Assembly: GCA_030430725.1 (NCBI GenBank)
Contig: JAUIKP010000107.1
Span: forward strand, 1-8,999
Direction: 5' to 3'
Length of the DNA: 8,999 bases
DNA from: Nitrospiria bacterium
GTDB taxonomy: Bacteria > Nitrospirota > Nitrospiria > Nitrospirales > UBA8639
Part shown: piece after piece, positions 1 to 6,369 of the stretch
Layout: each line of letters opens with the position of its first letter
Numbering within the stretch: the stretch's first letter is position 1
Position numbers and translations under genes: made by a program
The notes under the pieces: generated by a model
Databases searched by the model: none
Told to the model about the DNA's origin: nothing
What the model saw: only the letters and a program-made list of their open reading frames with translations

Positions 1-62
1 GCAACCCTATCCCCAAGAACCGGACTACCCAAAATGAGTCGGAAGGGATAAGAAAGAAGATC

Positions 63-1451
63 ATGTCGAACTCTGTGCAAGACTGGATTGATGCCCTCGA
101 AGATGCCGATGACGCTACGCGTGAAGAGGCCGCCAAGGCCCTTGCCGAAACGGGTGACCCCAAGACATTAGAACCACTTCTCATCGCCCTAGAAGACGAC
201 TATTGGTCGGTTCGATCTTATGTAGGTCAGGCATTGGCAAAAATTGGCGGAGAAAAAGCCGTTGAAGGCCTCATTACGCTTTTCAATGACAATATGATGG
301 AAGTACAAGCTGAAGCCGTAAAGGCCATGGCCTCCATGGGAAAAGGCGTCATCCCGCAATTACTGACTTGCTTGAAAGACAAGCGGTGGCGGGTGCGTGA
401 ACAAGCCGCGAAAACGTTAGGAGAATTGCGTGACCCTCAGGCTGTACCAGGATTGAACATGGCGTGTCGAGACCGAGATGGGGCGGTCAAGAGTGCTGCA
501 GCCGAAGCCTTAGGAAAAATTGGAGACCCAAAGGCCATTCCAACCCTGATTAAATTATTTAAAGATACATCCAAGATTGTGCGGGAAACCGCGGGAACCG
601 CATTGATGTATGTTGGAAAAGAATCAGTCGATGCGCTACTGGATTCCCTTAAAGATCCTCACTTCGTTGTGCGCTGTCATGCCGTTCGTGCACTAGGGGG
701 AATGACGACAGACTACCAAATGGGGCGCGTGTGGGTACGTGAAGCTCGGGTCGTCGATGCCCTGATCGACATGGTAAAAGACCCCGATCGAGCGGTTCGC
801 GAAGATGCCACTATCGCCTTGGGCAATATAGGCGATGCCCGTGCAGTAGATGCCCTCATGGAAGCCATGAAAGACGGTACGGTTAAACGCCATGCCATCG
901 CTTCTCTCGGCATGATTGGAGATCCGCGTGCCTACCCTCCTGTTCTTGACGCCTTAAAGGGTAAAGGCATACATCAAGCGGGGAAGCCAACACCTGGCTG
1001 CATTATTAGTGAGGACCTTTTAATTAAAGAAGCGGCTGCTACAGCCCTGGGTCATTTCCGCCATCCCAAAGTTATTCCGGATTTAGTCCTGTTACTCAAA
1101 GACCTGGTCCTTCGTGATTATGCCGCTAATTCTTTGGTATTGATTGGAGACGCAGCCATTGAGCCACTCGTGTGGTTCCTCCATGACCCGGATTTATCTA
1201 AAGTCCAGCAGGAAAGCGAACGGGTTCTGGCGTTTGCCACCACTCGAATGACGGCAGGTGGGGCCCTCAAAAAAACGGTCTTAGACACCCTGGATAAACT
1301 CGGGTGGAAACCAACAGAAGGTATCAGCAAAGAGGCCAGAGAGATTGAATATACCGATACCTCCAATGTGTTAGGTGAGGGAGGGGAAGGTCGCTTTGGC
1401 AAGAGCGGAGACTTCGCCATGCCGGCCAAACCGCCAAAAATCGAACGGTAA
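63..1451 (+). CDS. HEAT-repeat (PBS-lyase-like) scaffold protein
   Basis: A 462-residue protein built almost entirely of about twelve ~31-residue HEAT / PBS-lyase-like repeats (residues ~1-395). Each has the pattern of a hydrophobic helix, D or KD, VR..A..AL and a closing GDP or GDA turn, for example around residues 96-126 and 127-157. Such proteins form superhelical protein-binding scaffolds; no catalytic residues are visible and the partner is unknown. Two stretches break the repeat pattern, near residues 218-230 and 305-325. The tail after ~425 is Gly-rich and ends in a Pro/Lys-rich segment, probably disordered. There is no signal peptide or membrane segment. The Shine-Dalgarno sequence is weak, and the reading frame is open upstream to the window edge, so a longer protein is possible. 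The start at 63 is preferred because the paralogue at 8495 begins with the same M-x-x-S-V pattern at the same distance from its first repeat. It converges with the methyltransferase gene, 61 bp away. Confidence 0.9.
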   Translation: MSNSVQDWIDALEDADDATREEAAKALAETGDPKTLEPLLIALEDDYWSVRSYVGQALAKIGGEKAVEGLITLFNDNMMEVQAEAVKAMASMGKGVIPQLLTCLKDKRWRVREQAAKTLGELRDPQAVPGLNMACRDRDGAVKSAAAEALGKIGDPKAIPTLIKLFKDTSKIVRETAGTALMYVGKESVDALLDSLKDPHFVVRCHAVRALGGMTTDYQMGRVWVREARVVDALIDMVKDPDRAVREDATIALGNIGDARAVDALMEAMKDGTVKRHAIASLGMIGDPRAYPPVLDALKGKGIHQAGKPTPGCIISEDLLIKEAAATALGHFRHPKVIPDLVLLLKDLVLRDYAANSLVLIGDAAIEPLVWFLHDPDLSKVQQESERVLAFATTRMTAGGALKKTVLDTLDKLGWKPTEGISKEAREIEYTDTSNVLGEGGEGRFGKSGDFAMPAKPPKIER

Positions 1452-1484
1452 TACACTCCAATTTCCGGGTCTGAGGTAGCACAT

Positions 1485-1521
1485 CGAGACTAGAGAAGCG
1501 GCCATTCCTCTTTTAGTCTCG
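1485..1521. repeat. Inverted repeat across the convergent gene ends
   Basis: CGAGACTA (1485-1492) is matched by a perfect inverted copy TAGTCTCG (1514-1521), and an inner GAG/CTC pairing can extend the stem imperfectly. It lies between the convergent HEAT and methyltransferase genes and overlaps the methyltransferase stop codon (1513-1515). No T-run follows on either strand, so it is not a textbook intrinsic terminator, but it could protect mRNA 3' ends or end transcription from both sides weakly. Confidence 0.4.
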
Positions 1522-3195
1522 CTGAAAGTGCAAAATCCCCCAGCCGAGATAGCCACTTTTCCCAGCCTCGACCCAATGCTGAAGTCCCACCCTCATAGAA
1601 GCCAGGTATTCCTCCGTACAGACCTGAATAAGCGCATGGTGTTGTGCCGTTAACTCCTGAAGGACTCGTCCATAATGCGCGGCAAGATTTTCAGAAAGAT
1701 CTTCAATCCGAACTTCCTTAAACCCTAATTGGGCAGCCAGCTTCCGATAATATTCAATCGACCCCAGCGAATCCAAATGGATACGATCTAAAATCGGTTG
1801 CAGCACATCCTGGGGACAAATAGCACTCTTCATCGGATCGGTAAAAATAAATTGTCCGCCCTTGGCCAACACCCGGTGGACTTCTTGAAACACCGTTTCC
1901 CGATTTCCGCTATGTAAAATGGCATCCTGCGACCACACCACATCCACACTCCCATCCGGCATAGGAATCGACTCGAAATTTCCGTCTATGACATTAATCG
2001 CTAAACTAATATTCTCTCTCTCATTGAGTGCCCGATTCCGTTTATTTTGGACCTCACTCAAATTTAAGCATCCAACCTGGCACCCATACTGTCTCACGAG
2101 ATGACGCGCTGAGCCTCCGTAGCCCGACCCAATATCCAACACCCGTGTCTTTGAATCAAGACCCTTGATAGCAGCCGCCATTTTCTCCACGGTTCGTCGG
2201 CTGGCATCGAAAATCGAATCATTGTCGGATCCGTACAATCCAATATGGATATCTTCTCCGCCCCAGATCGTGGCATAAAACCGGTCAGCATCCGAGCTGT
2301 TGTAATAGTCTCGCGCCGCATCCACCGTGGTGGAATAATTCAGATTCCCAAATTTGCTCATAATAGTGGTGGGACGTTCCTCATTTTTATAGAGTTTTTC
2401 CGCCACATGCACATAAAAATCCGGGTCCTCAACTTTATGCGTTTCTTGAAAGTCCGCATAGGTTTTCACCTGCTGAAAGCCAACCTCATTCATGAGCCGG
2501 CGCGTATATTCTTTCCGTAGCGGATACATATTCAAATGAAAAGTCGCTCCATCGGGAAAGGTATATTTGAACCTTGCGAGTCCTTCATCAACATGTTCCG
2601 GTTCCGCACTGACATTGTCTCCGCAATAATAATACACATGCTTCGAGGTAAACCCCTCATCTAAAATTCCATCGTAATTCCTTTGGTCCAGAATCAGCAC
2701 CCCATCGTGCCTCAGGGCGGTATAAAATTCGGCCAAGGCTTTTCTCCGGTCCTGCTCGGAAAAAAGGTGAGTCAGAGAGTTCCCCAGACAAATCACCGCA
2801 TCGTATTTATTGTGTATATCCCGGCTTAACCAGCGCCAATCAGCTTGGATCGTTCGCATAATAAACCCGGCTCGTCGGGCATTTTCAAATGCCTGTGCTA
2901 ACATTTCAGGACTACCATCCGCGCTCGTGACTTCGAACCCGGCACGCAAGAGCCGTATAGAATGAAACCCCGTTCCCGTCGCGACATCCAAAACGCGCTT
3001 GACGCCCCGTTCCTTCAAAATCCGAATGAAAAAGTCCCCTTCACTTGAGGCCCTGGCCTCCCAATCAATCAACGCGTCCCATTTTTGCACAAAACTCTGA
3101 ACATATTCCTGTTTGTATAAATCCGTTTTTCGTTGGGCGATGGGATTATCCCCATACATTTGCTTACTTCCGGACATCGGCGCTTTCTGAATCAT
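1513..3195 (-). CDS. Fused glycine/sarcosine and dimethylglycine N-methyltransferase (betaine synthesis)
   Basis: A 560-residue cytoplasmic protein of two SAM-dependent class I methyltransferase domains. The N-terminal half (~14-270) matches glycine/sarcosine N-methyltransferase: a YGDNP-led N-terminus, motif I LDVATGTG at 69-76, the acidic D93 ending the second strand, ADWRWL at 118-123 and CLGNSLTHLF at 136-145. The C-terminal half (~285-560) matches sarcosine/dimethylglycine N-methyltransferase: WGGEDIHIGLY at 311-321, LDIGSGYGG at 353-361, LNLSE at 377-381, VVWSQDAILHS at 419-429 and FTDPM at 451-455. Together they would convert glycine via sarcosine and dimethylglycine to glycine betaine, using three SAM. 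The two activities are separate proteins in some halophiles and fused in others, and the length equals the sum of both. The start at 3195 is fixed by a strong AGGAGGTG ribosome site 8 nt upstream. The gene is divergent from a BCCT betaine-type transporter, which supports an osmoprotection role. Substrate assignment rests on family resemblance. Confidence 0.9.
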   Translation of the reverse strand: MIQKAPMSGSKQMYGDNPIAQRKTDLYKQEYVQSFVQKWDALIDWEARASSEGDFFIRILKERGVKRVLDVATGTGFHSIRLLRAGFEVTSADGSPEMLAQAFENARRAGFIMRTIQADWRWLSRDIHNKYDAVICLGNSLTHLFSEQDRRKALAEFYTALRHDGVLILDQRNYDGILDEGFTSKHVYYYCGDNVSAEPEHVDEGLARFKYTFPDGATFHLNMYPLRKEYTRRLMNEVGFQQVKTYADFQETHKVEDPDFYVHVAEKLYKNEERPTTIMSKFGNLNYSTTVDAARDYYNSSDADRFYATIWGGEDIHIGLYGSDNDSIFDASRRTVEKMAAAIKGLDSKTRVLDIGSGYGGSARHLVRQYGCQVGCLNLSEVQNKRNRALNERENISLAINVIDGNFESIPMPDGSVDVVWSQDAILHSGNRETVFQEVHRVLAKGGQFIFTDPMKSAICPQDVLQPILDRIHLDSLGSIEYYRKLAAQLGFKEVRIEDLSENLAAHYGRVLQELTAQHHALIQVCTEEYLASMRVGLQHWVEAGKSGYLGWGILHFQRD

Positions 3196-3203
3196 TATAG
3201 AAA

Positions 3204-3211
3204 CACCTCCT
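3204..3211 (-). promoter_or_regulatory. Strong ribosome binding site of the methyltransferase
   Basis: On the minus strand AGGAGGTG lies 8 nt before the ATG at 3195. It is a near-perfect anti-Shine-Dalgarno match and favours this start over the Met at residue 7. Confidence 0.85.
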
Positions 3212-3212
3212 A

Positions 3213-3228
3213 GAGGGTTGTTGCCCTC
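3213..3228 (-). promoter_or_regulatory. Small hairpin immediately upstream of the methyltransferase RBS
   Basis: On the minus strand GAGGG, a six-base loop (CAACAA) and CCCTC form a 5-bp GC-rich stem ending one base before the Shine-Dalgarno sequence. It could set ribosome access or stabilise the 5' end. No antitermination role is evident. Confidence 0.4.
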
Positions 3229-3277
3229 ACCATCTCTTCAGAGTAATGGGTGCAAGTGAATAAAGGGCTGGCGATTT

Positions 3278-3307
3278 ACTATATTCCTTACAGGGTTCAT
3301 TTACCAA
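3278..3307 (-). promoter_or_regulatory. Candidate promoter proximal to the methyltransferase
   Basis: Reading the minus strand, TTGGTA (3307-3302) is followed after 18 bp by TATAGT (3283-3278), a 4/6 and 5/6 match to the sigma-70 boxes. Transcription would begin near 3271 and give a ~75-nt leader containing the small hairpin and the strong RBS. If real, it would let the gene be transcribed independently of the upstream structured RNA. Confidence 0.3.
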
Positions 3308-3352
3308 AACCCGCAAGAACAAAACCGTAATCTGTTTGAATAGACCAGAAAT

Positions 3353-3396
3353 AAAAAAAAGGCCTCCGAACTTCTCTTGCGAGCGTAAGGTAGGCC
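3353..3396 (-). terminator. Intrinsic terminator in the methyltransferase leader
   Basis: On the minus strand GGCCT (3396-3392) pairs with AGGCC (3365-3361). Inside are a CC/GG pair and a CTC-GCAA-GAG stem with a GNRA-type tetraloop, and the arm is followed directly by eight T (3360-3353). This is the arrangement of a Rho-independent terminator acting toward the methyltransferase gene but ~158 nt short of its start codon. It either ends a small RNA or acts as an attenuator. Confidence 0.6.
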
Positions 3397-3543
3397 CAAC
3401 TGTTGAGTGTGAGCCCTTCAATCTAACCTGTTAGGCTCTACTTCGCAACCCCTTTTGATGACGCCCCGGCTATTTTGTGAAATCTACAGTAGCCAACACC
3501 ACAGACAGCTTTAAAATCTAATGACGAAAAAGGGGATTTACGG
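3353..3543 (-). ncRNA. Candidate structured leader or small RNA (~190 nt)
   Basis: Minus-strand transcript predicted from a promoter-like pair (3550-3577) to the terminator at 3353-3396. From its 5' end it can form an 8-bp stem CCCCTTTT/AAAAGGGG (3535-3528 with 3456-3449) enclosing a GGCTA/TAGCC hairpin (3494-3490 with 3472-3468). Next comes a GAGCC/GGCTC stem (3438-3434 with 3415-3411) that contains a CTAAC/GTTAG element, and finally the terminator. The GGCTC arm could instead pair with the 5' arm of the terminator (GGGCC), which would be an anti-terminator. No known riboswitch or sRNA consensus (glycine, SAM, SAH, 6S) was recognised by eye. It could regulate the betaine methyltransferase gene or be an independent sRNA. 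Confidence 0.4.
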
Positions 3544-3549
3544 TCATCT

Positions 3550-3577
3550 ATTTTGAAATATGTCCATTCATTGTCAA
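3550..3577 (-). promoter_or_regulatory. Candidate promoter for the structured RNA / methyltransferase
   Basis: Reading the minus strand, a perfect TTGACA (3577-3572) is followed after 16 bp by CAAAAT (3555-3550), a 4/6 match to the -10 box. Its -35 box overlaps the -35-like box of the plus-strand candidate for the transporter, so the two divergent promoters could compete or share a regulator. Confidence 0.4.
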
Positions 3578-3597
3578 CTTTGCCGGTTTTCTATGAT
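3571..3597 (+). promoter_or_regulatory. Candidate promoter for the BCCT transporter
   Basis: TTGTCA (3571-3576) and TATGAT (3592-3597) are good matches to the sigma-70 boxes but only 15 bp apart, which is short. A start near 3604 would give a ~64-nt leader before the transporter ATG. Confidence 0.3.
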
Positions 3598-3667
3598 CCG
3601 AGTTTTCCTTGTTCAACAACGCCAAATATGGTAAGGCCTACCCGTCCTCATTCAATTTTATCACTCC

Positions 3668-5155
3668 ATGAATCCTCTGAAACCTACCACACTTGTTTTC
3701 AATACCTCCTGCTCCATGGCCTTTCTCTTTCTCATTTGGGGTGCCATAGCACCGAAACACTTAGCTAAGCTTACCGGCACATTCCAAACAGCACTCCTTG
3801 ATTCGTTTGGCTGGCTATATGTCCTGGCAGCAACGGGTTTTCTTGTTTGTGCGTTCTGTCTGATTTTTTCCCGATGGGGGGATATTCCACTTGGGCCCGA
3901 TGGTGCCAAACCTGAATTTTCCCTCCTCACCTGGTTTGCCATGCTATTTTGCGCAGGCATGGGCATTGGCCTGGTATTTTGGGGGGTGGCGGAACCCATT
4001 TCCCATTTCCATGACCCACCCGTGGGGAAAGAAGGAACACCCCAAGCCGCCCGTCTGGCGCTGCAATACTCTTTCTTCCATTGGGGCCTACACCCGTGGG
4101 GTATCTACACCATGGTGGGAATGGCCCTCGCCTACTTTCAATTTCGAAAGGGCACACCAGGGCTTTTTAGTGCAGGATGTCAGCCGGTTCTCGGCAAACA
4201 TGCTACCGGGCCGATGGGAACGGCGGTAGATGTGGTCGCTGTTTTTGCCACCGTCTTCGGCGTAGCGACCTCTCTAGGATTTGGAGCCGTGCAGATCAGC
4301 GGAGGATTATCCTTTGTTTTTGACATGCCGAATACCCTCACGACTCAATTAGCGATCATTGCAATTGTCACGGTACTCTTTATGATCTCCGCTCAAACCG
4401 GACTCCAACGAGGCATCAAATACCTCAGCAATCTGAATATGGTTTTGGCACTGGCTCTCCTGTTCTTCCTGCTGTTTCTCGGGCCGACACACTTCATTAT
4501 GACCGTGTTTCCCTCGACATTCGGAAACTACATCCAAAACCTTCCAACAATGAGCTTGAACCTCGCACCCTTCCGAGACTCGACCTGGATTCATAACTGG
4601 ACCTTGTTTTATTGGGCCTGGTGGATTGCCTGGGCGCCCTTCGTGGGAACCTTCATTGCAAGAATTTCCAAGGGCCGGACCGTGCGGCAATTTGTATTGG
4701 GCGTGTTGCTTGTTCCATCGCTCTTTTGTGCATTCTGGTTCACGGTCTTTGGCGGAACCGGTATCGCTTTAGAACTGTTCCAGGACACGCCTCTAAAAGC
4801 CACCATGGAAACGCAGGGCCTCGAAGTCCTGCTGTTTACGGTGTTGGAACACTATCCCATGGGCACGGTCATGTCACTCATCGCCATCTTTTTAATCGGC
4901 ACATTTTTCATCACCTCAGCGGATTCAGCCACCTTCGTGCTAGGGACACTCACCACCAACGGCAGCCTTAACCCGCCCAACCGAGTCAAATTCACTTGGG
5001 GCATCATTCAATCCCTGTCGGCCGGCATCCTCCTGTGGTCCGGCGGACTCAAAGGCCTTCAAACCGGCGCTATCTTGGCCGCCTTTCCTTTTGTCTCTGT
5101 CATCATTATCCTCATCATTTCCCTTCTCAAATCCTTCAAGGAGGAAACGAGGTAG
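3668..5155 (+). CDS. BCCT-family transporter, probable glycine betaine uptake
   Basis: A 495-residue inner-membrane protein with about 12 hydrophobic segments. It carries the BCCT hallmarks: GMGIGLVFWGVAEP at 97-110 (glycine-rich unwound helix), the aromatic box W139/W144/Y147 in HWGLHPWGIY, and W318/W319/W322 in the signature helix running into FIARISKGR at 329-337. These tryptophans correspond to the betaine-coordinating residues of BetP, and GMGIG is typical of sodium-coupled members, so Na+/betaine symport is the best inference; choline or ectoine uptake is possible. Only about ten residues follow the last helix, so the long C-terminal osmosensing domain of BetP is absent. No clear Shine-Dalgarno sequence precedes the ATG, but an in-frame stop (3632-3634) rules out a much longer N-terminus, and VFNTSCSMAF fits the conserved family start. 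It is divergent from the betaine-synthesis gene. Two remnants of its 3' end lie downstream. Confidence 0.92.
   Translation: MNPLKPTTLVFNTSCSMAFLFLIWGAIAPKHLAKLTGTFQTALLDSFGWLYVLAATGFLVCAFCLIFSRWGDIPLGPDGAKPEFSLLTWFAMLFCAGMGIGLVFWGVAEPISHFHDPPVGKEGTPQAARLALQYSFFHWGLHPWGIYTMVGMALAYFQFRKGTPGLFSAGCQPVLGKHATGPMGTAVDVVAVFATVFGVATSLGFGAVQISGGLSFVFDMPNTLTTQLAIIAIVTVLFMISAQTGLQRGIKYLSNLNMVLALALLFFLLFLGPTHFIMTVFPSTFGNYIQNLPTMSLNLAPFRDSTWIHNWTLFYWAWWIAWAPFVGTFIARISKGRTVRQFVLGVLLVPSLFCAFWFTVFGGTGIALELFQDTPLKATMETQGLEVLLFTVLEHYPMGTVMSLIAIFLIGTFFITSADSATFVLGTLTTNGSLNPPNRVKFTWGIIQSLSAGILLWSGGLKGLQTGAILAAFPFVSVIIILIISLLKSFKEETR
5114..5152 (+). repeat. BCCT 3'-end repeat, copy 1 (native)
   Basis: The last 13 sense codons of the intact transporter gene (ending SLLKSFKEETR) are the reference for two further same-strand copies at 5993-6031 and 6832-6870. 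By eye, copy 1 shares 28 of 39 bases with copy 2 and 32 of 39 with copy 3. Confidence 0.7.
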
Positions 5156-5189
5156 GCTCGACGCGACAAGTCCCATCATCTCTCAATGG

Positions 5190-5218
5190 TTGATTTGATC
5201 CAAAAAAATCGCTATTAC
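5190..5218 (+). promoter_or_regulatory. Candidate promoter for the 149-aa gene
   Basis: TTGATT (5190-5195) and TATTAC (5213-5218) are separated by exactly 17 bp, each a 4/6 match to the sigma-70 boxes, in an A/T-rich stretch ~60 bp before the ATG. It suggests the 149-aa gene is transcribed separately from the transporter. Confidence 0.33.
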
Positions 5219-5276
5219 TGCTAGTCATTCAGTCCCACAAAAATATCCCTGTCACGGCATTATTAGAGAGGAATTA

Positions 5277-5726
5277 ATGAAGTTAGATGCGCTTCCGAAA
5301 GAATTTTCACCTTACAAACAGTTAGAGATTGCCACGAACAAATTGATAGATAGTGTGGCATTGGTATCAGTAAATGGGTTTATTCCTGTTTTAATTGGAA
5401 AAGGTGAATCTCCGGAGATTTGGGTGACCATTCCTGCCGATCAACAAGGTAAGGAATGGCGCCCAATCGTGAGTAAAAACAAGTCTTTGCTTGATGTGAT
5501 TACCGTCATTGCCAAAGAAAACATGATCGGGGTCGCCTTTGCCGACGAGATTGTTTTCGAAGTCAAAGAAATTACCCAGGAAAGCGTCGAAATCACAAAA
5601 TGCAATCTTCGGCCATTTGGTATTAATGTGTTTTTGGAGGACGACTGTCTGAAAATCATGACAAACCGCTATTCAGGCAACACCATAACCGGTGCAAAAA
5701 TATTTATTGATGTGGGGAAAGGATGA
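5277..5726 (+). CDS. Hypothetical protein, 149 aa
   Basis: Not recognised. It is a soluble, mixed alpha/beta-looking 149-residue protein with alternating hydrophobic strands (for example residues 27-40 and 83-95) and many charged residues. It has no signal peptide, no membrane helix and no catalytic motif that I can name. The start is supported by GAGAGGA 4 nt upstream of the ATG. Codon use is more A/T-rich than in the transporter, and the gene sits between the intact transporter and a transporter remnant, so it looks like accessory cargo. A candidate promoter lies at 5190-5218. Confidence 0.7.
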   Translation: MKLDALPKEFSPYKQLEIATNKLIDSVALVSVNGFIPVLIGKGESPEIWVTIPADQQGKEWRPIVSKNKSLLDVITVIAKENMIGVAFADEIVFEVKEITQESVEITKCNLRPFGINVFLEDDCLKIMTNRYSGNTITGAKIFIDVGKG

Positions 5727-5741
5727 CCACGGCATGATAAA

Positions 5742-5756
5742 TCGAGCTAACCTCGA
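5742..5756. repeat. Small hairpin after the 149-aa gene
   Basis: TCGAG, a five-base loop and CTCGA form a perfect 5-bp stem 16 nt after the stop codon. No T-run follows, so a terminator role is weakly supported. Confidence 0.25.
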
Positions 5757-5774
5757 AAGACCCTAAATTTCTTG

Positions 5775-5873
5775 ATGCTCCACCCTCATCGTGAGCCAAA
5801 ATTCATTGATGCTGCTATCGACTGTTTGAAGCACAAACAGGCCACACCCACAGATTACAAGGAGGGACAATGA
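5775..5873 (+). CDS. Possible 32-aa leader ORF or gene remnant
   Basis: A 32-codon ORF (MLHPHREPKF... ending DYKEGQ) whose stop overlaps the ATG of the downstream transporter remnant as ATGA, the geometry of translational coupling. There is no Shine-Dalgarno sequence before its own ATG and I do not recognise the peptide. It may be the tail of a lost gene that once preceded a second BCCT gene. Coding is doubtful. Confidence 0.2.
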   Translation: MLHPHREPKFIDAAIDCLKHKQATPTDYKEGQ

Positions 5874-6055
5874 CAAACTCCACCAGAAGCGCCATTTAAT
5901 CTCTCTCGGCCGTCACCCTCTTGGGGACCGGCGAACTCAAAGCCCTGCAAACCGGCGCTATCATGACCACCTTTGTCTTTGTCATCATCCTCGTGATCTC
6001 CCTCCTCAAATCCTTTCAAGAAGAAACAAAACAATTAAATTCTCAAAGAATCTAA
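5870..6055 (+). pseudogene. BCCT transporter remnant (internally deleted, premature stop)
   Basis: A strong GGAGG site 5 nt before ATG 5870 opens a frame that stops after nine codons (TAA 5897-5899). The same frame then continues as a recognisable BCCT C-terminus to TAA 6053-6055. LQTGAI, FVFV and SLLKSFQEET match residues ~464-494 of the intact transporter, with three residues missing in the last helix. The stop falls where the intact copy has a glutamine codon (AI-stop-SLSA against IIQSLSA), consistent with CAA to TAA. The first seven codons do not match that region. The locus thus looks like a second transporter gene that kept its start and end but lost ~440 codons. Many differences are at third codon positions, so the copy diverged as a working gene before it decayed. 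Confidence 0.75.
5993..6031 (+). repeat. BCCT 3'-end repeat, copy 2
   Basis: This is the 3' part of the transporter remnant, aligned with 5114-5152. It reads SLLKSFQEETK and then runs on eight codons further than the intact gene before its stop. Confidence 0.65.
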
Positions 6056-6068
6056 CCGAAATTCATCA

Positions 6069-6097
6069 TTGTCTATTTAGTCTAATTTGTCTAAAAT
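6069..6097 (+). promoter_or_regulatory. Promoter and candidate operator of the toxin-antitoxin pair
   Basis: TTGTCT (6069-6074) and TAAAAT (6092-6097) are spaced 17 bp apart and match the sigma-70 boxes 4/6 and 5/6. The pentamer GTCTA occurs three times, at 6071, 6080 and 6089, exactly 9 bp apart, and covers the whole promoter. Phd-type antitoxins usually repress their own promoter, so these repeats are likely binding sites. TTTAG/CTAAA (6076-6080 and 6091-6095) also forms an inverted pair in the same place. Confidence 0.5.
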
Positions 6098-6117
6098 AAA
6101 CAAAAGAGGAATTTTCT

Positions 6118-6369
6118 ATGCAATATGTATCCGCAAGTGACGCAAAACAACGTCTCGCAGCCATTCTTGATACGGCTCAACGAGAGCCGGTCATGATCAG
6201 ACGGCAAAAACGGGATGTGGCCGTAGTGCTTTCAGTCCAGGAATATGAGCGGGTCTGTGCGTTGAACCGGGAAGAATTTCAGCGATTTTGTGACCGAGTG
6301 GGAAAGGGAGCGACAGATCGCGGCCTCACCGAAAAGAAATTGAGCGAAATTCTGGCTGATGAAGGCTAG
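6118..6369 (+). CDS. Phd/YefM-family antitoxin
   Basis: An 83-residue protein whose first half (residues 3-43, including VSASDAKQRLAAIL, EPVMIRRQKRDVAVVLS and EYE) is the Phd/YefM DNA-binding fold: a short strand, a helix, a strand pair and a helix. The charged C-terminal half (~50-83) is expected to wrap around and neutralise the toxin. AGAGGA lies 7 nt upstream of the ATG. The gene overlaps the toxin gene by 11 bp, so the two are translated together. It should repress its own promoter through the GTCTA repeats upstream. The family is clear, but no specific named system is implied. Confidence 0.87.
   Translation: MQYVSASDAKQRLAAILDTAQREPVMIRRQKRDVAVVLSVQEYERVCALNREEFQRFCDRVGKGATDRGLTEKKLSEILADEG

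Noticed and set aside
1..51. Possible tail of an upstream gene (frames stopping at 35-37 or 49-51)
   Set aside because: Only 11-16 codons are visible, with no recognisable sequence and no way to choose between frames.
1118..1556. Overlapping minus-strand ORFs over the HEAT gene end
   Set aside because: They are low-complexity shadows with no ribosome site, overlapping a clear gene and the convergent intergenic gap.
3227..3421. Minus-strand 64-codon ORF inside the methyltransferase leader
   Set aside because: It runs through the terminator hairpin and T-run, has no ribosome site and no recognisable product.
5765..5813. Imperfect direct repeat (TTGATGCT twice, about 30 bp apart)
   Set aside because: It is short and isolated, part of the small 32-aa frame region, and has no further copies.
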